Assembly: GCA_012845835.1 (NCBI GenBank)
Contig: JABAKD010000023.1
Coordinates: 21,608,203-21,672,202 of the forward strand
Direction: 5' to 3'
Source: Undaria pinnatifida
Lineage: Eukaryota > Sar > Phaeophyceae > Laminariales > Alariaceae
Length of the DNA: 64,000 nt
Part shown: one piece after another, positions 29,710 through 43,338 of the stretch
Position numbering within the stretch: the stretch's first letter is position 1
Layout of the letters: every line of letters begins with the position of its first letter
The notes under the pieces: generated by a model
Databases searched by the model: none
What the model saw: the letters and a program-made list of their open reading frames with translations, nothing else
What the model was told of the DNA's origin: nothing
Translations under genes and position numbers: made by a program

Positions 29710-32700
29710 ATTGGCGACGTCGTAGCAGTGAACGTGTCGACCTTGGGCTTCGTGACCTTCTCCCCGGTGCTCTTCTCTCCCCAAGGCAAGCTCTTTTCGG
29801 CTTGCACAGCTTTGCATTTTACTTTTCCCGTTTTTTTTAGGTAGCTTTTCTTTATTTATTTTTTTTCCTCTCGTCTTTTAACATACCAGGTACTCCCTTT
29901 CCTCCAGTAGCGAACTTGGTTATCTATTTGCCTCCCTTTTTATATCGAACCTCCGTGTATCAACCACGTACGAACTGCACCTGGCAGCACATAGATAGGT
30001 CATATACTAAAGACTCGAGTACAAGCAGTTGGGTGCCGTAGGCAGACGTCTCGCCCCCCCCCCCCCCCCTCGTAGGTAGGTATAGCACCGACCGGTATTG
30101 CGCCGGTATTGTGCTACAAACGATCTCCTTTGTTCCCTTTGCTTCGCACCAAGCGTATAGTACATCGTCAATACATACAAGTCCTCCGGTACGGGATATC
30201 TCTGGACGTTTTCGTGTCACCGTACTCCTGCTGTTGTAGTAGTACGTCGTCACCCCAAAAGCGCTATACCATCCCCAAAATACACTTGTATGTACAAGAA
30301 CGACCCAATCCCTGCGACCCCACAAGGACCACGTAACAAAAGGAGAGCTCTCTGTTGTGTTCTCCACTGATTGAGGTATAGGCCCTCATTTGCAGGAGAT
30401 AGACACAAGTGCCAGGGAGGTACCACGCCCGCTTTTCGTAATTATCGTTTCTTTTCTTTTTCTTTTTTCTGCCCGCATACTTAGCCGGTGGTGTCATTTT
30501 TACGGCGTGTGATTGGCATCGGGTACGACGTATTAGTAATATTTTTGCTTGCGTACCTTTGGTGAGACAGCGGCTCATAGATAATTTGCGTACCTCGTAC
30601 ACAGCACAAGAAGTGGTACGTACACACGTATGGGTTGACACGTACCTTTCGGGCGTGGCACACCCCCATAATCGTAGCATACCTACCCCCCCCACCAGGT
30701 ACGGAGTTGTACCGAGTCTGACTCCCAGGGTTTTAGGCCTGTATGCACGGTTGCGTCTTGTCCTGATACTCCCGGTAGTACCCCGTTTCCACCGCCATCC
30801 CAAAGTCGTTTTGGTTTGCCCCTGGTTTGTTTGTTCTTTTGTTTTGATGCATTTCCCTTGTTTGCTTTATTGATAGCTACTTTGTTTTCTTGTTTCTTGC
30901 ATGGTTAACAAGCACGTACGAGTAACTGCTGCTTAAATTTGTCATGGGGAATTTCTACTTGTACTGTTTGTTTGTTTTTTCCTCGTGCAAACTTTCGTTT
31001 GTTTTTATACACTGGTGGTGTCGCACGTACCATCTCTCCACTTAAAGACATATCGTACGCGGACCCTACACTGCTATGGCGAAATTACCGTTGTCCAGTG
31101 TGCATTTCTTACCAGCTTATTATGACGTACGGAGCTCTATGTTGCCGTTTATCACCATGCTGCTGTTTAGCGTACACTTCGTACATTTTGGCCATTGCAT
31201 CGCATCTACGCTGTTAAAATTTGACAAAATACTGCTGTAGTACGTGTATCTCGCCAGCCTTCTGTCATACACGGGCTTTATGCTGCCTTAATTTGTCAGG
31301 ATACTAGTGTCATATATGAATTCCCTCGGTTTTGTCTCACGCACGGCCCCCTATGCTGCTCACATCATCCGAAATGCTGCAGTAACCGTGCCTCTTACCA
31401 GTTTTGAGCCACATCTGGGCTCTATCATGCCCATATGCATCTGCTGCAAGAGCATTTTGCCAGTAAATTTGTCGTGCCCGAGCTCTACGCTGTCTAATAA
31501 TATTGGATTATTCCCCCCCCCCCGCGTTCGGCCAGCTTTTTACGCCATAACAAAAGCAAGCTATACGCTAACATTTTTCATTTTTTGGCGACAAAAAGCA
31601 TCAAAGTCCCTCGCATCTGCCCCTCTCGTATGATGAAGTGGAGTAGACGCTGCTCAGATTTGCCCAATTATTGTCACCCGACCGAGTTTACTTTTCCCCG
31701 TTTCTGGTGATATAGGGTAGATGATGCCCCAATTTCAACGCATTTTCCGCTTCAATTTTACGATAACGCAGGGTATATTCTGCTCAAAATTGTAACGTTG
31801 CTGCGCAAGCTTGAAAGTCAACATCTGTTTCTTTTTTTTTATATTTTATTTTTTTGGTTTAAAGGCATTCATTTCTGCTGTTAGTTGCTTGACAATAATT
31901 TTGCGAGCGACCACGGGAAATGCCCCCCCTCCGTTTCTATGCGGCACGTGTTGCTTTCATCATGCTGGCGCACATCTCGTCTTGCAAAAATGGTCGTGCA
32001 ACCATGATCGTCTTGTCACGAGCATCAACACGCGCTGCACATAATGTTGACTTACACAATTGACAATGATTGTGCTCTGTCACGGTGCATTATTTTTTTT
32101 TAGGGGTTTCAACCCCATAATGCGCGAACGGCGGTATTACATGCCGAACATCCCACTATATCATATTGGTGCTATTTTATAAAATCCTCTCACGGTGCAC
32201 TGTGTTCTATTTGGAAACCTCTGTGAGGGTGGAGACTAATCGTGCCACGAGCCTCGTCAATACGCTCAATACCCCACGCGTGTTTGAGCTATTTTTATGA
32301 GGCTTACGTTTTTGCTGTTACGCACCCCCGACCTGATGCAGCGTTGGAGTGACCCGAACTGTATTAGGATCGTGCCTGAGCAAAAATACGGTTGAGCAAA
32401 ACCGCACCCCGAGTGCGTCGCGCTCCGAATGCCATCTCTGTCCCTTTTTCACGAGTGTCCTACCTGTGTTACACGGAACCCCCCCCGGTATTTTTATAAA
32501 CAGTGCACCCCCGAAGTATACCGTCATTTTTAGGTCCGGATTTTTGCTTCGGAAACCTCAAACATAGCTTAGGCTATCGACGGGTACAAGAGGTACACAT
32601 ATTTTCCGTGTTGTAAGGTCTGATTTTGTTTTGTTTTCGACTGGATAACTCGGTGGTTCTAACCATCTCCCGAGCACCACGCTCCTCCCCCGGGAATATC

Positions 32701-33190
32701 TACAATCATCCATCACCCTCCGGTCTTCTTGGTGACGTTCGAAAACTACTGGTACTGCATCCTACCCCTCTACTCCGGTGCGTGCGATACCTTCCTATCC
32801 ATTCCGGACCAACATGGATCCCCCCCCAACCTTTGCGGTAAGTCCCGCACCAACCAGGACCCAACCCCTAAACCCTCGCAATGAACAGTGAGCTTCGCGT
32901 TTTTCTCCTGCTGTAGCCATGGGTGGTACAGTAGCAGTGAAGGACCTTGTCATTCTGTTCCAATAAAATCGAAATAATGCCCGGAGCGCATTTTTGCGGC
33001 CAGGGTCGTTGACGGTATTTCCACCGCCGCCACTGAACCCGACCCATTTCAGTCAAACCGGATCTCTCGACGTTTGGTACGGCCACCTTACACGCCGAGA
33101 CTAGGAGGACGAATCCCTCTACGGGAGACGCCCACCTGATGCGACTGCGATTTTTGTTTAGCGCCTGAGGGAAAGAGGTTATTTTTTTCC
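29710..33190 (+). other. Y interior, left part
   Basis: No gene is seen. Short C runs occur at about 30055-30069 and 31516-31524. Between 31190 and 31520, sequence like TACGCTGTTAAAATTTGAC and GCTGCCTTAATTTGTCAGG recurs in diverged form roughly every 70-100 bp. Confidence 0.5.
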
Positions 33191-36100
33191 CGTGGGGGAG
33201 CACAACAACGCCGCAAGTACAGCGACGACTAACACAGCGTGTATCGCCGAAGCGGCACTCATCAGGCCAGTGCCGCGGTGGTTACCGAATATCATGCCAC
33301 CGCGACTGCAGCCCTTTGTGCCCCGCCCCCCCCGTCTGAGCCACGACTACCGTCCCAACCGACACGTTGCTGCTCACATCCCAACCCCGGCTCCCATAGC
33401 CGCCCACCCCACGCGGCCGCGTCTATCACCACAACGGTTCAAAATCGCCCGCTCATCACCGCGCTTAAGCCCCTGCGCCCAATCGCCCCTGCTTTTGTTT
33501 GCTGGTACTTGCTCACAACTGCATCCGGCGCGCCCACGGTCTCGACCGGGCGGCACCCAAAGACACCCCAGTCTGCGGTAAAATATTGTTTCGGTTATCG
33601 GCCACGTCGTACCTACCCAACTACGACTCATGTCAACATCGTTAGACGCTCTGTCTGCGGTAATCTGCGGGTTCGGTCTATTTCCTTGAAATTCCGACCC
33701 CCCTCCCGCCGCTACTAAAGTTGTCGAAACGGCCACAGAACCGCCAAACCAACTTTGTGGCTGCATTGCCCGACACGCTCCCAAGCCCCAGCACCCACCT
33801 CCCGTAAACCCACGGCTTGAAAACGCCGCACACGCCCTCCGCAACCAGCCCCCAAAAACGCCGCACGCACCCCCCCGCATCACCTACCGCTCGGGTCAAG
33901 ACCACCGTTCTTCTCCGACCACCACCTACGACACCTTTCTTCTCCGCCTACCACCTACATCACCGATATTGACCGTTGTAACAGCGACAGCAAGGTCGCC
34001 CAACGACGCAGACGCCATCCTATCCGTAGTGGCCGCGACGGCGGTCGCGACCACCCGAATTGTGACGCCCATGACGCCTGCGTCTGTCTCAAGAACCGCA
34101 AAAAGTGGTGGCTCGCAACCACCACATATTGCGATACGGGACACAACCTACGACGAGCATCATTGTCAACTACCTGGCCATCGAGTACCACTCCGCTGGC
34201 TTTCGGGCGTTCTCCCTGACGTCTGCATCGTGCCGGCGGCACTCTCCCACTGTAGCAACACCGCTACGCCTCTGGTGCGCTCAACCCAGGTATGGGCATA
34301 CTTCAGGATGTTGGTTTTTACTTTAGGTATTTACGGAAACGTGCGGACCATACACCCGGCGCCATCACCCGGCAATAACCAGCGACAACCAACGCCGCTC
34401 GTTGTAAATGCCGTGGCAACTATTTTTTGGGTCGAAAGCGCCATGATCGCCTTTCTTCCGCGGGCAACTACTGCGACAACGACGACAACATCGGCAGCAA
34501 CAGCGTGGCCGGCCGATACCCATTGCGGCAAAAATCCATGGACGCTACACGCTGGTCAACCGATACAGCACTACCAGCACCAGGCCATCTAATTGCGGGA
34601 CGAGGTTCCAGCTTCAACTTTACAAGAACGAGCTCCACCGACGCCCCCGCCCCCCAACAATCTACCTCCCCCGCCCAGCCCCATACATGCGATATCGCTT
34701 GTCCAAGCCTGATCCCCTTGTTCTAGCGATGGTCTTGAGGTGTGGGTACGAGGAGGCCAAGACGTCGAGCCCTACTGGGATGCTCCACTCGACGCCTTCC
34801 ACCGATGAGCAACGCTACTTGCCGAAGACCACGGCAACCAGCGGTTCCGGACTACAGCACGAAACTCCTGCTTCCAACTCCGGGCCATCGCATCCTGAGC
34901 CCGCCTCGCCTATTAATCGGCGGCTCCACCCGCGCTCGTCCTAGGACGTGCGCGTTTTTCAGTGACAACGTTGGGACCGCGAACGACGGATTCCCACTCG
35001 CTGCCACGGTGTTGACAGCACCACTGCCCCTGGGCCCAAGGGACAGTCCCGTCATGACGACGGAAGACTCGCGATCATAGTTGACCAGGACATGCCCTGA
35101 GCCCCCTGCCCCGTCTTCCCCGCAACCCTCGTGGATTGCGTGGACACGGACCACAGGTGCGGCATTTCCTAGCGAGTTCTATCCTGCTCATCCAACGCCG
35201 CTTGGAGACAGGACCCCCAGGGTATCTTCGCCCCGCTCCTTTAAACGCAATCCACGGAGACCCTCCCAGAGCCTCGGTGATACAATACCGAGACTCCCTT
35301 TGCGATCACGTTAACCCAGCCGCGCATGTTCTCTAGATCAGCCAGCTGCACCCTCGCCATCGCCACGCGACAGTCTTACAGACAGCCGCAACTGACCACT
35401 GCTTGGCGGCTCACCGCAGCCAGCCTACACCGAACTACCTCTTCTGGGATGTTCAACCTTTAGCAGTGCCACCCTTCTGGATTCTTCTTCTACGGTTTTT
35501 TCATATCACCGTGTGGAGTAGTTTCCGACATCGCCCGATACCGACATTTTGAGCGACACCACGACCCCTCAGCTTTCCCGGCTTCGACCAAGTATCGGAA
35601 CGGTTCCTACGACAGCCATGGACATTGGTTCCGAGGTCAACAAACGCCGGAGCTCCTTCATTACCTACCTGGGACAATGGTTCCGAGGCCGACAAACGCC
35701 GGAAATTACTCCCGTACCACCACCCATCGACCCTCGTCATCCACCACCGCCCTCCCAGTTCGTATCTCTAGCTTCGGCAACGATACACCCGAGACTGGCA
35801 ATCCCATCCATAGGCAGAAGCAATAACCGCTTTATTCGGTTGGCAGCCGCCTTTTTCCCATAACCCGCCGCGTTGCAAACGAGTCATCCCTTTCCGGTCT
35901 CGGCATTTCTCACCGAACCCTCCTCCTACCGACCTCGTTCCGACCCTTTCCATCGCGACAGAACAACTCTGCCGCCCCCCCCCCTTCAACGCGACCGGTT
36001 TCCACGGAACACCTCTGTCCCGGCCCCCTCCATCACCACCGTGGCGCACCTGCCGAATCCCCCAAGCCGTTCTCCACCCCGACGTGTTACCGCAGAGTCG

Positions 36101-38990
36101 CCCTGCTCCGGTTTCCGCCGACCATCTGGAGGAAGCAACCGCCCTTCTCCTCACGGTCTGGTTAGTTCTCACTTCGACAAACGTTGGACCCCCTACCGCC
36201 CCCCTTTTCACGGCTACCCTGACCCAAACCATCCCACCTATACCAGGCCTACAACGGTACCTCCCGGCCAGCTTTTCCGTTAGCCCACCAGCGTGCCCTG
36301 GTTCCCCCAACCACAACAAACCCGCGGTTTATCGCTCCCGACCCAGCTCTTTAGCTACTCCTTCATTAACCGGATCCTTGCCACCAACGGCCCTTCAGCT
36401 TTCCTCCACGACACAACCACGGACGACCCCGACTGATTCTGCTTCCGTTGCCAGTGAACACCGAACAGTTCCCTTCCAACCCAACGGTCGCGAATCCCCA
36501 TCCGACACCAATACCGCCACCCCCCCTTTTGCCTCAACAACCCTGTAGGTTCACCACCTGAACCTAGGCAACCCCTACCCGTCCCTGAAGGCATATCTGT
36601 GACGCCACTGTCGCCACCCCCCCCCTACCCTAACATTCCTATAGGTTTACCATCTGAACCTGTGGTTTTGTTCCTTTCCGGTTATGACCTCTCCGAGCCG
36701 AGCATCGGCTTGGGTGGGCTCGTTCCCCCGTCCCTCCCAACCCACCACTACATCCCGCCGCTCCCATCTTCTGAGTTGGAGCTAATTTTTTTTTTTTCCG
36801 GGTATGAGCGTTTCGAACCGACTATCGGTTTGGGTGGGCTCGCTACCTCTCCTCTACGACCCACCTCTACCATTCCACCGCCCTCTTTTTCCGAGTTTGT
36901 TATTTTTTTTAGCCTCGGGCTCATGAACCTCCCGAGCCTGGTACGTATGGGACCTTTTTAGCCAGAAATCGGGCCCTTCCACGGCCTCTCCGCTGCCCAC
37001 GTCGACCGATGCGAGCATTCCATCCCGGGTATCGTTTTGGGTGGGCTAGTTCCCCCTCCCTTTCGACCCACCATCACTATCCGCCCCCATCCACCGGCGA
37101 CGCGCAAACCGTGCACCCTTCCTGTTAGGCATTGACTTGGGTGGGCTCAAACCCCCTCCCTCCTGCCCCATGCACCACGTTTCGCTGGAAATACTTTCGG
37201 CAAACTCACCGTTGCGGACCATACCAAAACAATCCGTCGACCCCTTCTCCGCGCCAAAACCTCCGTCGGGTCTATTTCGGCCCATTACATCGCCTCCGGT
37301 TCGCTAGCCAGCTCCGAGAAAGGTGCCGAGGACGCTGGCGCTCCTCCTGGATCGGCTTTCAGGCCGTCCTTCGTTCTCCCCAGCGCCCACCATTGGCGCA
37401 TCTCTTTTTGGCCATCCTCATCCTTCGTCGGACCATTATTTTCCCGGAGCCGTCACCGCTCCACAGCCGCCGCTGAAAACTGTGGACTGCCCTTCCGACT
37501 ACGGTTTTTCTCGCCAGTACCTGTGGCTACACTCCCAAGATCATCGACACCCCCCCCACTGCCGCGCGAACACCGCGACCAGAGCTCCATCGTCATCTGA
37601 GCTCCGTCGTCACCTGAGCTTTGCCACCAGAGCTCCATCGTCACGTGAGTTTCGTCGTCGCCTGAGCTTAGCCACCAGAGCTCCATTGTCACCTGAACTT
37701 CGCCGTCACCTGAGCTTCGCGACCAGACCTCCACGTTCACCGGGGTTCCACCTTTCACCAGAGCTTCGACGTCACCTGAGCTTCGCCGTCACCTGAGCTT
37801 CGAGACCAGAGCTCCACGCTCACCGGAGTTCCACCTTTCACCAGAGCTACGTCGTCACCCGAGCTTCAAGCCCAGAAATCCACCTTTTCCAGAGCTCCAT
37901 TTTCGATAGAGCTTCGTCGTCACCTGTACTTCGCGACCGCAGCTCCTCCTGCACGGAGATCCGTCGTCACCTGTCGTCACCTGAGCTTCGCGACCAGAGC
38001 TCCACCTTCGTCAGAGCTTCGCCTTCCACCTGAGCTTCACCGCCGTCTTCCGCGACTTCTTCATTCGATGTCTGTCTCCTTCAAGCCACTACCAACGTCA
38101 AGGCAACCTTTCTTCTTTTGGCCACTACCGCCGGCCCCGACGTCGTCGCCACCATTTACTCCGACAATCTGGGAATTATTTCACCGACTTCTGCAGCCAT
38201 GCACCGATGGGCCTGCCGCTTCAAACCGCTACCAGCGGCGAGGCGCCCTCTCCCTGGCCACTACCACCGACTCCGGCGTCATCGCATCGTCAGTGCCGAC
38301 CAGCGGGGACATATTTCGCCGACTCCTGCAGCCACCGCGCCGGTAGGTTTGCTCCTTCAGTCCGCTACTAACCGCCCCGGCGTCACAGCCACCGCCGGCT
38401 ACTTCGGGTCTTCTCTACCGCCTATTCCGACAACCACGCCGTTATCCTCGCCGCGTACAAAGCGAACTCCACCACCGCGAGAACCGCAGGCATCTCCACA
38501 GGACCACCTCAAAGGACTACTACAGCGTCAACGCTCGCGCCTACATGTACGCTGCGGAACACGCACATTCCACCACCGCGTACGCTATCCGCCACCGTCT
38601 TCAACCTACCATATTGAGCTACTACAGCCTCGTCTTCTTCCGTCACAAGAGCTTCTACCGTATCTTCCGCGAACACCCCACCCTCACTGGTTCGTGCTCG
38701 GAGCTCTTCAACGCGTTTTACTGGACCGTCATCCGTCTCCAGCGCTCCTACCACATCTTCCGCGAACACCACGACGTCACTGTCTCGCGATCGGAGCGCT
38801 GCAGCACACCCTAGTACGACCACCAGCCGCGTTCCATCGGATCTTTCTTCAAACCCTACACCACCCGGTTTCAGGATCAACCTACGGCGTCTCTACTGCA
38901 TATCTTCGCGGAGCACCATCTACGGACCGGCGTGCCTACAACGCCACGCGACAGGGATATCTGCAGCCAGGGTATTATCGCGTTGAGTCG
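33191..38990 (+). repeat. Y interior, C-rich strand-asymmetric block
   Basis: About 5.8 kb has C far in excess of G on the plus strand. The many overlapping ORFs (up to 306 codons, Pro/Thr/Ser/Arg-rich on plus, Gly/Val/Arg-rich on minus) follow from this composition and have no domain. Diverged tandem units are visible. Examples are 36670-36920 (ATCGG(C/T)TTGGGTGGGCTCG at 36712 and 36827, again near 37038 and 37138) and 37570-38035 (listed separately). Confidence 0.65.
37570..38035 (+). repeat. Minisatellite with CGTCACCTGAGCTTCGC units
   Basis: The phrases ACCAGAGCTCCAYCGTCACCTGAG and CGTCACCTGAGCTTCGCGACC alternate roughly ten times with divergence. Unit length is about 40-50 bp, with higher-order variation. 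Confidence 0.75.
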
Positions 38991-41900
38991 CACTTACCCG
39001 TTTGTCTTGTTGTCCCTCCCCCTTACCATGTTTCTTGAGTTCCTTCTTGAGTTTTTTTTTCATGGGATTTGTTTTGTGCGCATTGGCTTCTTGATTTTCT
39101 CTTTTGGGTTTGATTTTGTTGTTCAGTTAGTTTCAAGGTGCCCCTTCTTTGCCTTGACTCTTCGGGTAGTCACACTTTTGAACAGCACATATGTTCGCGT
39201 GCTTGTGTCGGTGTGATACCCTGACTTTTCGGGCTGTTCCACTTTTGACGAGCACATATGTTTGCGTGCTTGCGTCGGTGTGCTACCCTGGCCTTCCAGC
39301 CACTGATTTAGCTGGCCCCATTTTCGTAACCAGGCCGAAAAGTTTTGGTGGTTCTGTCTTCCTGTTTGCGCCGGTTTAACCTGCCCCGTTTTCGTAACTT
39401 GGCCCAAACCTGCCGTGTTTTCGTTTCCTCTCGTCGGTTTAGCGTACCCTTGTTTCGCTGTCCGCGAATCCGCTGTAGTATTTTTTTTTCGTTGGCCTTC
39501 CCCTTGATTTCTGCAATACGTACGAAATAGGTGCATATTGGGCATCGTATATGTCTCCAAAACCGCTGTGGCATGCCCATCTTGGCTCTTCCGCTTTTTG
39601 CACTACGTACGTCATTGGTACTTAATGAGGCGTCATATTTGGCTTCTTACCGCTTTGGCATATATGTCTTAGCCCTTCCCCAAACATTTGCACTCCGTAC
39701 GTCATAGGTGCTTATTGAGGCGTCGTATTTGTTCTGTTACCACTGTGGTATACGTGGTATGTGCTCTGGCCCTTCCTCTATTTTTTGCACTGCGCACGCC
39801 GTAGGTGCTTATTGAGGCGTGTTGTCCCCCTTGTTTGCGTCATATCGCCCTGCACAAGTCCCCTCTTCTCGATTGGAGATCCAAGTGCTTTCGCGTATGT
39901 TTTCCCCGATTTTTCGTCGCTTAGTTTCGAGTAGGAATGGCTCTATAGTAGGCCACATTTTCAGAGTTTCACGACATCAACTGCTAGTATTTTCGGGTCC
40001 GTCGTTTGTTCGCGACCCCCCCCCCCCTCTAGGCTTCTTTATAGTATCAACCCCCGAAGCCATGGTAGTTTCGCTAGGTCCTTATTAGCCTGAACTTCGC
40101 TTGCACGCTGTGCATGCGCCCCGCTAGCATTTTTAGAATTGTACGTGGTTTGCCCCCTCCCTCTGTCCGGCTTACGGTATCAGCCCGCGACATCGTAATA
40201 GTTTCGCCTGATTCCTTCTCAGCCGAGATATCGTCTGCACCGTGTGCGTGCTCTTTCGCAGAGTTTCTGAGCCCTCCGTTGTGTTCAGACCCCGTTTTTA
40301 CCGCCCTCACGGTATGAGTTGAAATTAATATCGTGTTAGCATGGTTTTTCTATCTTGGTTTCCCCCCCCCCTGCACTATGTGCCGGATAAGAACGTACAC
40401 CCCCTCCTCTCTGCAGTGTGTGCGTTTTCGGAACGTATTTCCTCCCGACTCTGGCGTTGGTGAATTTTCGGAACCGATACCTTCCGCTTTCGCGTCCATG
40501 CAACGCGGGTATTATTTGATTTTTTTTTCTTGTTATTTCTTGTCACGCTTGCTCCTTAGTGGTTATCGCTGTGCGCAGTTAGCGGCCGACCGTAGTAGTA
40601 CTCTCTCCTTTCTTCTGGGAGTGAACGCTTAGTGCGCGTATTAGCTTTGGACCCTACTGTCTCAGTACAATTTTACCTGGTAGTTACCAGTATCGTCAGT
40701 GTTATCGCCTTGTGGCCCCCCAAAGTATCCCCTTTCAGTCTCAGTATCATTGAGCCCCCAACAACGTTTGAACGTAGTAGTATGCCTTCTGTCTTATTTG
40801 CCGCGTTCAAAGTATGGCATTTGTTCGTTTTTTTTCAGTGATCTTCATGGGCGCTTTGATCTTGAACTTTTGCCCAAGTCGTTCCACCTTTCTACAGTAC
40901 GACGAGTGTTTGCCTTTGTAGTTTTGCTTCCGCCTTCTACCGCCGATGTAGCCTGCCCACGTTTTGTGCACAACGACGAACCATGGCGTTTCCGAACCAT
41001 GTTGAGGTTTTCTATCGTGTCGTTTCCACCTCGCCTTATGCGATTGGTGACAACATGGATGCTTTCCGCGTTATTTCTCTTCGTTTTTCGCGAGGCATTA
41101 CCTCCTTTCTTGTTGTTGCTGTTGGACTTCTCCTTGCCCCTTGGCATACGTCCCTTTCGTTGTTGGACCTTTCTTTGTTCTTGCCGTACTTCTTCCCACG
41201 ACTGACGTCGCTGCACTTTAGCCTCAGCCACTTGGTATTACGGCATTTCAGCTATTGCTACTGTCTATGGTCCCATGTTGTCGACCACTGGCTTCACATT
41301 GAGAGCCCCCCTTAGGTTCCATATTAGCGGTCCCGTGCTGACTCTTCAGCCCATCTGTCGGTTCTCTTTGGCCTCTGCCTTTTGTTTGGTCGTACCTGCC
41401 GCCAAGAGCCCCTTGCTGTCGGGCTCCGTTCTTGCTTCGTAGCCAGCGGATCTATTCCCCTGGACCAATATTTCTTACCTTTTTCTCTCGGCACCGCTGC
41501 CCCTACGGTCCAACGACACTGACCCCCGTCCTGGCTTTGCAGCCAACAGGTCTTGTTTCTCTCGACCTCTTTTTCTTGATTCTTTTCGGCATACCTGCCC
41601 ATAGGGTTCAACTACACCGGCCTTAATCATGGGTTTACAGCCCGTCCTGACTGTGCAGTCCACAGGCCCTCCCCTCTTGGCCCCCGTTTTGCTCTTGGCT
41701 TGTTGGCGTACTTGTCGCATCGGGCCCACGTTTTGACTCCAGTTTGGCTTCGCAGCCCATATAGGTCGTTCCCTGTTGACCCTCTTTCGTGTTGTTTTTT
41801 TTTTTCGGCGAAATCGCTTTCGGAGGTATGCCTTCGCTGCGTACCTAGTGTTGCTCGTTTTCTGAAAGTAGCCTTTCAAGGTCCTTTGCTATGGACCCTT

Positions 41901-43338
41901 CTTTTTGTCAGGCTGCAGCACGTTGCTAGGACACGATTTGCCTATTTCCTGTTTTTCCGTGCATTTTTCTCGGTTACCTTTTTAGGGTTGCTCCACGTTA
42001 GCGACCCCGCGTTCCCGACGTATGGTACCCAGCTGCGGCTTTTCTTCATATTGTCTTCTCTGTTCCCTGCATTCTTTCTGGATCTAGACACTTTCAGCGC
42101 TGCTTCGAGCTGAACGAGTATCCTCTTGTTGACCCCATTTTTGGCTTGCTTTGTTATGGTTGAATAGCCTCGCTACGTTTGCTGGCATTGTTCCCATTAT
42201 TAGTTAGCCTCTCAAGGTGTCATATGTCGACTCTCTTTCTGGCTTCCGATAGTGCCTTCCGTCTTTCTGGTGTCTACGTTTCAGTTTTGTCCTTGTTTGC
42301 GTATAGCTTTGGCTAGGTGACTTCACCACATATTTCTTCCCGTTTTCATGGCACTGTACCCAGATAGCTTTCAAGGGTACTCCACTGTTGCCCCCCGGCT
42401 AAGCTTTCCGGCGTATCACACACGCCTCCAGTACCAACATTTTGGTGTTGCCTGTGCCACTGTTTAGGTATTGTATTTCACTGCGGTGTTGTCTTTCACT
42501 GCGTTTTCGCGATTTGTTTTGGTAGCCTCGGTTTCCCGTTCTACAGTTCGACCAAGGGCCTTATGCTAGCCTCCTCGGTCCCACATTACGGCCCCTATGC
42601 TTCCGTTACACATCAGCGTACTGGTTATTGATAGTTTTGCCTTTCGACCAATGGTCCCACGTCAGCCTCCCAGGTCCAACCTTGCTGACCCTGACATTAT
42701 TGTAGGCACTGTTTTTTGTTTTCTCTTGCTTCAGGCTCTTTCTCTTCTGCCTTTCGATTAATGGCCCGACGCTTGCGTACTTCTTCGCGTCTTGGTTGTT
42801 TCTCTTTCTCCGTCCAACCGATGGCCCCACGTCAGCTGTCAGTGTCCAACGTAGCGGACTCTGACGTTCTTTAGGCAGTGCTTCTTGATTTCTCTAGGCC
42901 TTCCGGCAAATGGACCGACCGCCCGCCCCTTCGGCATTACGCTTCAGGCCGTAAACTCGTTTGGCCTTCACAGCGTGACACGTGTTCCCTTATTCTCTTC
43001 TGACTTGGTTTCCGCGTCTATACCTTCTTCTTTGGCCCCCTTCGCATCCTTGCGCTCAGTGGCCGCGCCCTTCGTGTTATCGTAGGCCGATTGCTACTGG
43101 TATACCGTAGGTACATACCCTTTCTCGAGCTCTCACGGTTGTGAGCTCCATCATAGGGTTGTATATCTTACAATGAGGCGTTTAAGCCTCATTATTACGA
43201 GGTGTGGGGGAATCTATAGCCTCATTTTCGTTTGTTTCGAATAGCCGCATCTTCGATCCCCCTCCCAATTTTTGATGTTTTGTTGACATCATTTAATGGG
43301 CAGGTGATCTGCATCTACGACTATTCAGGGTGGGCTAA
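38991..43338 (+). repeat. Y interior, T/C-rich block with diverged tandem repeats
   Basis: The plus strand is pyrimidine-rich. Visible arrays: two units of about 66 bp at 39165-39300 (TCGGGTAGTCACACTTTTGA and TCGGGCTGTTCCACTTTTGA); three units of about 100-120 bp at 39590-39830 (GCAC(T/C)(A/C)(C/G)GTACGTCAT-GGTGCTTATTGAGGCGT); and repeated GCTTCGCAGCCCATATAGG-like phrases at 41430-41770. CCAATGGTCCCACGTCAGC-like phrases recur at 42650-42840. No ORF carries a domain. Confidence 0.6.

Noticed and set aside
33374-36319. Minus-strand ORFs of 169-183 codons in Y (Gly/Val/Arg-rich)
   Set aside because: Complement of the C-rich block. The composition explains the absence of stops, and no motif is seen.
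38118-39038. 306-codon plus-strand ORF in Y
   Set aside because: Pro/Thr/Arg-rich product of C-rich DNA, with overlapping long ORFs in other frames, no domain, and tandem repeats beneath it.
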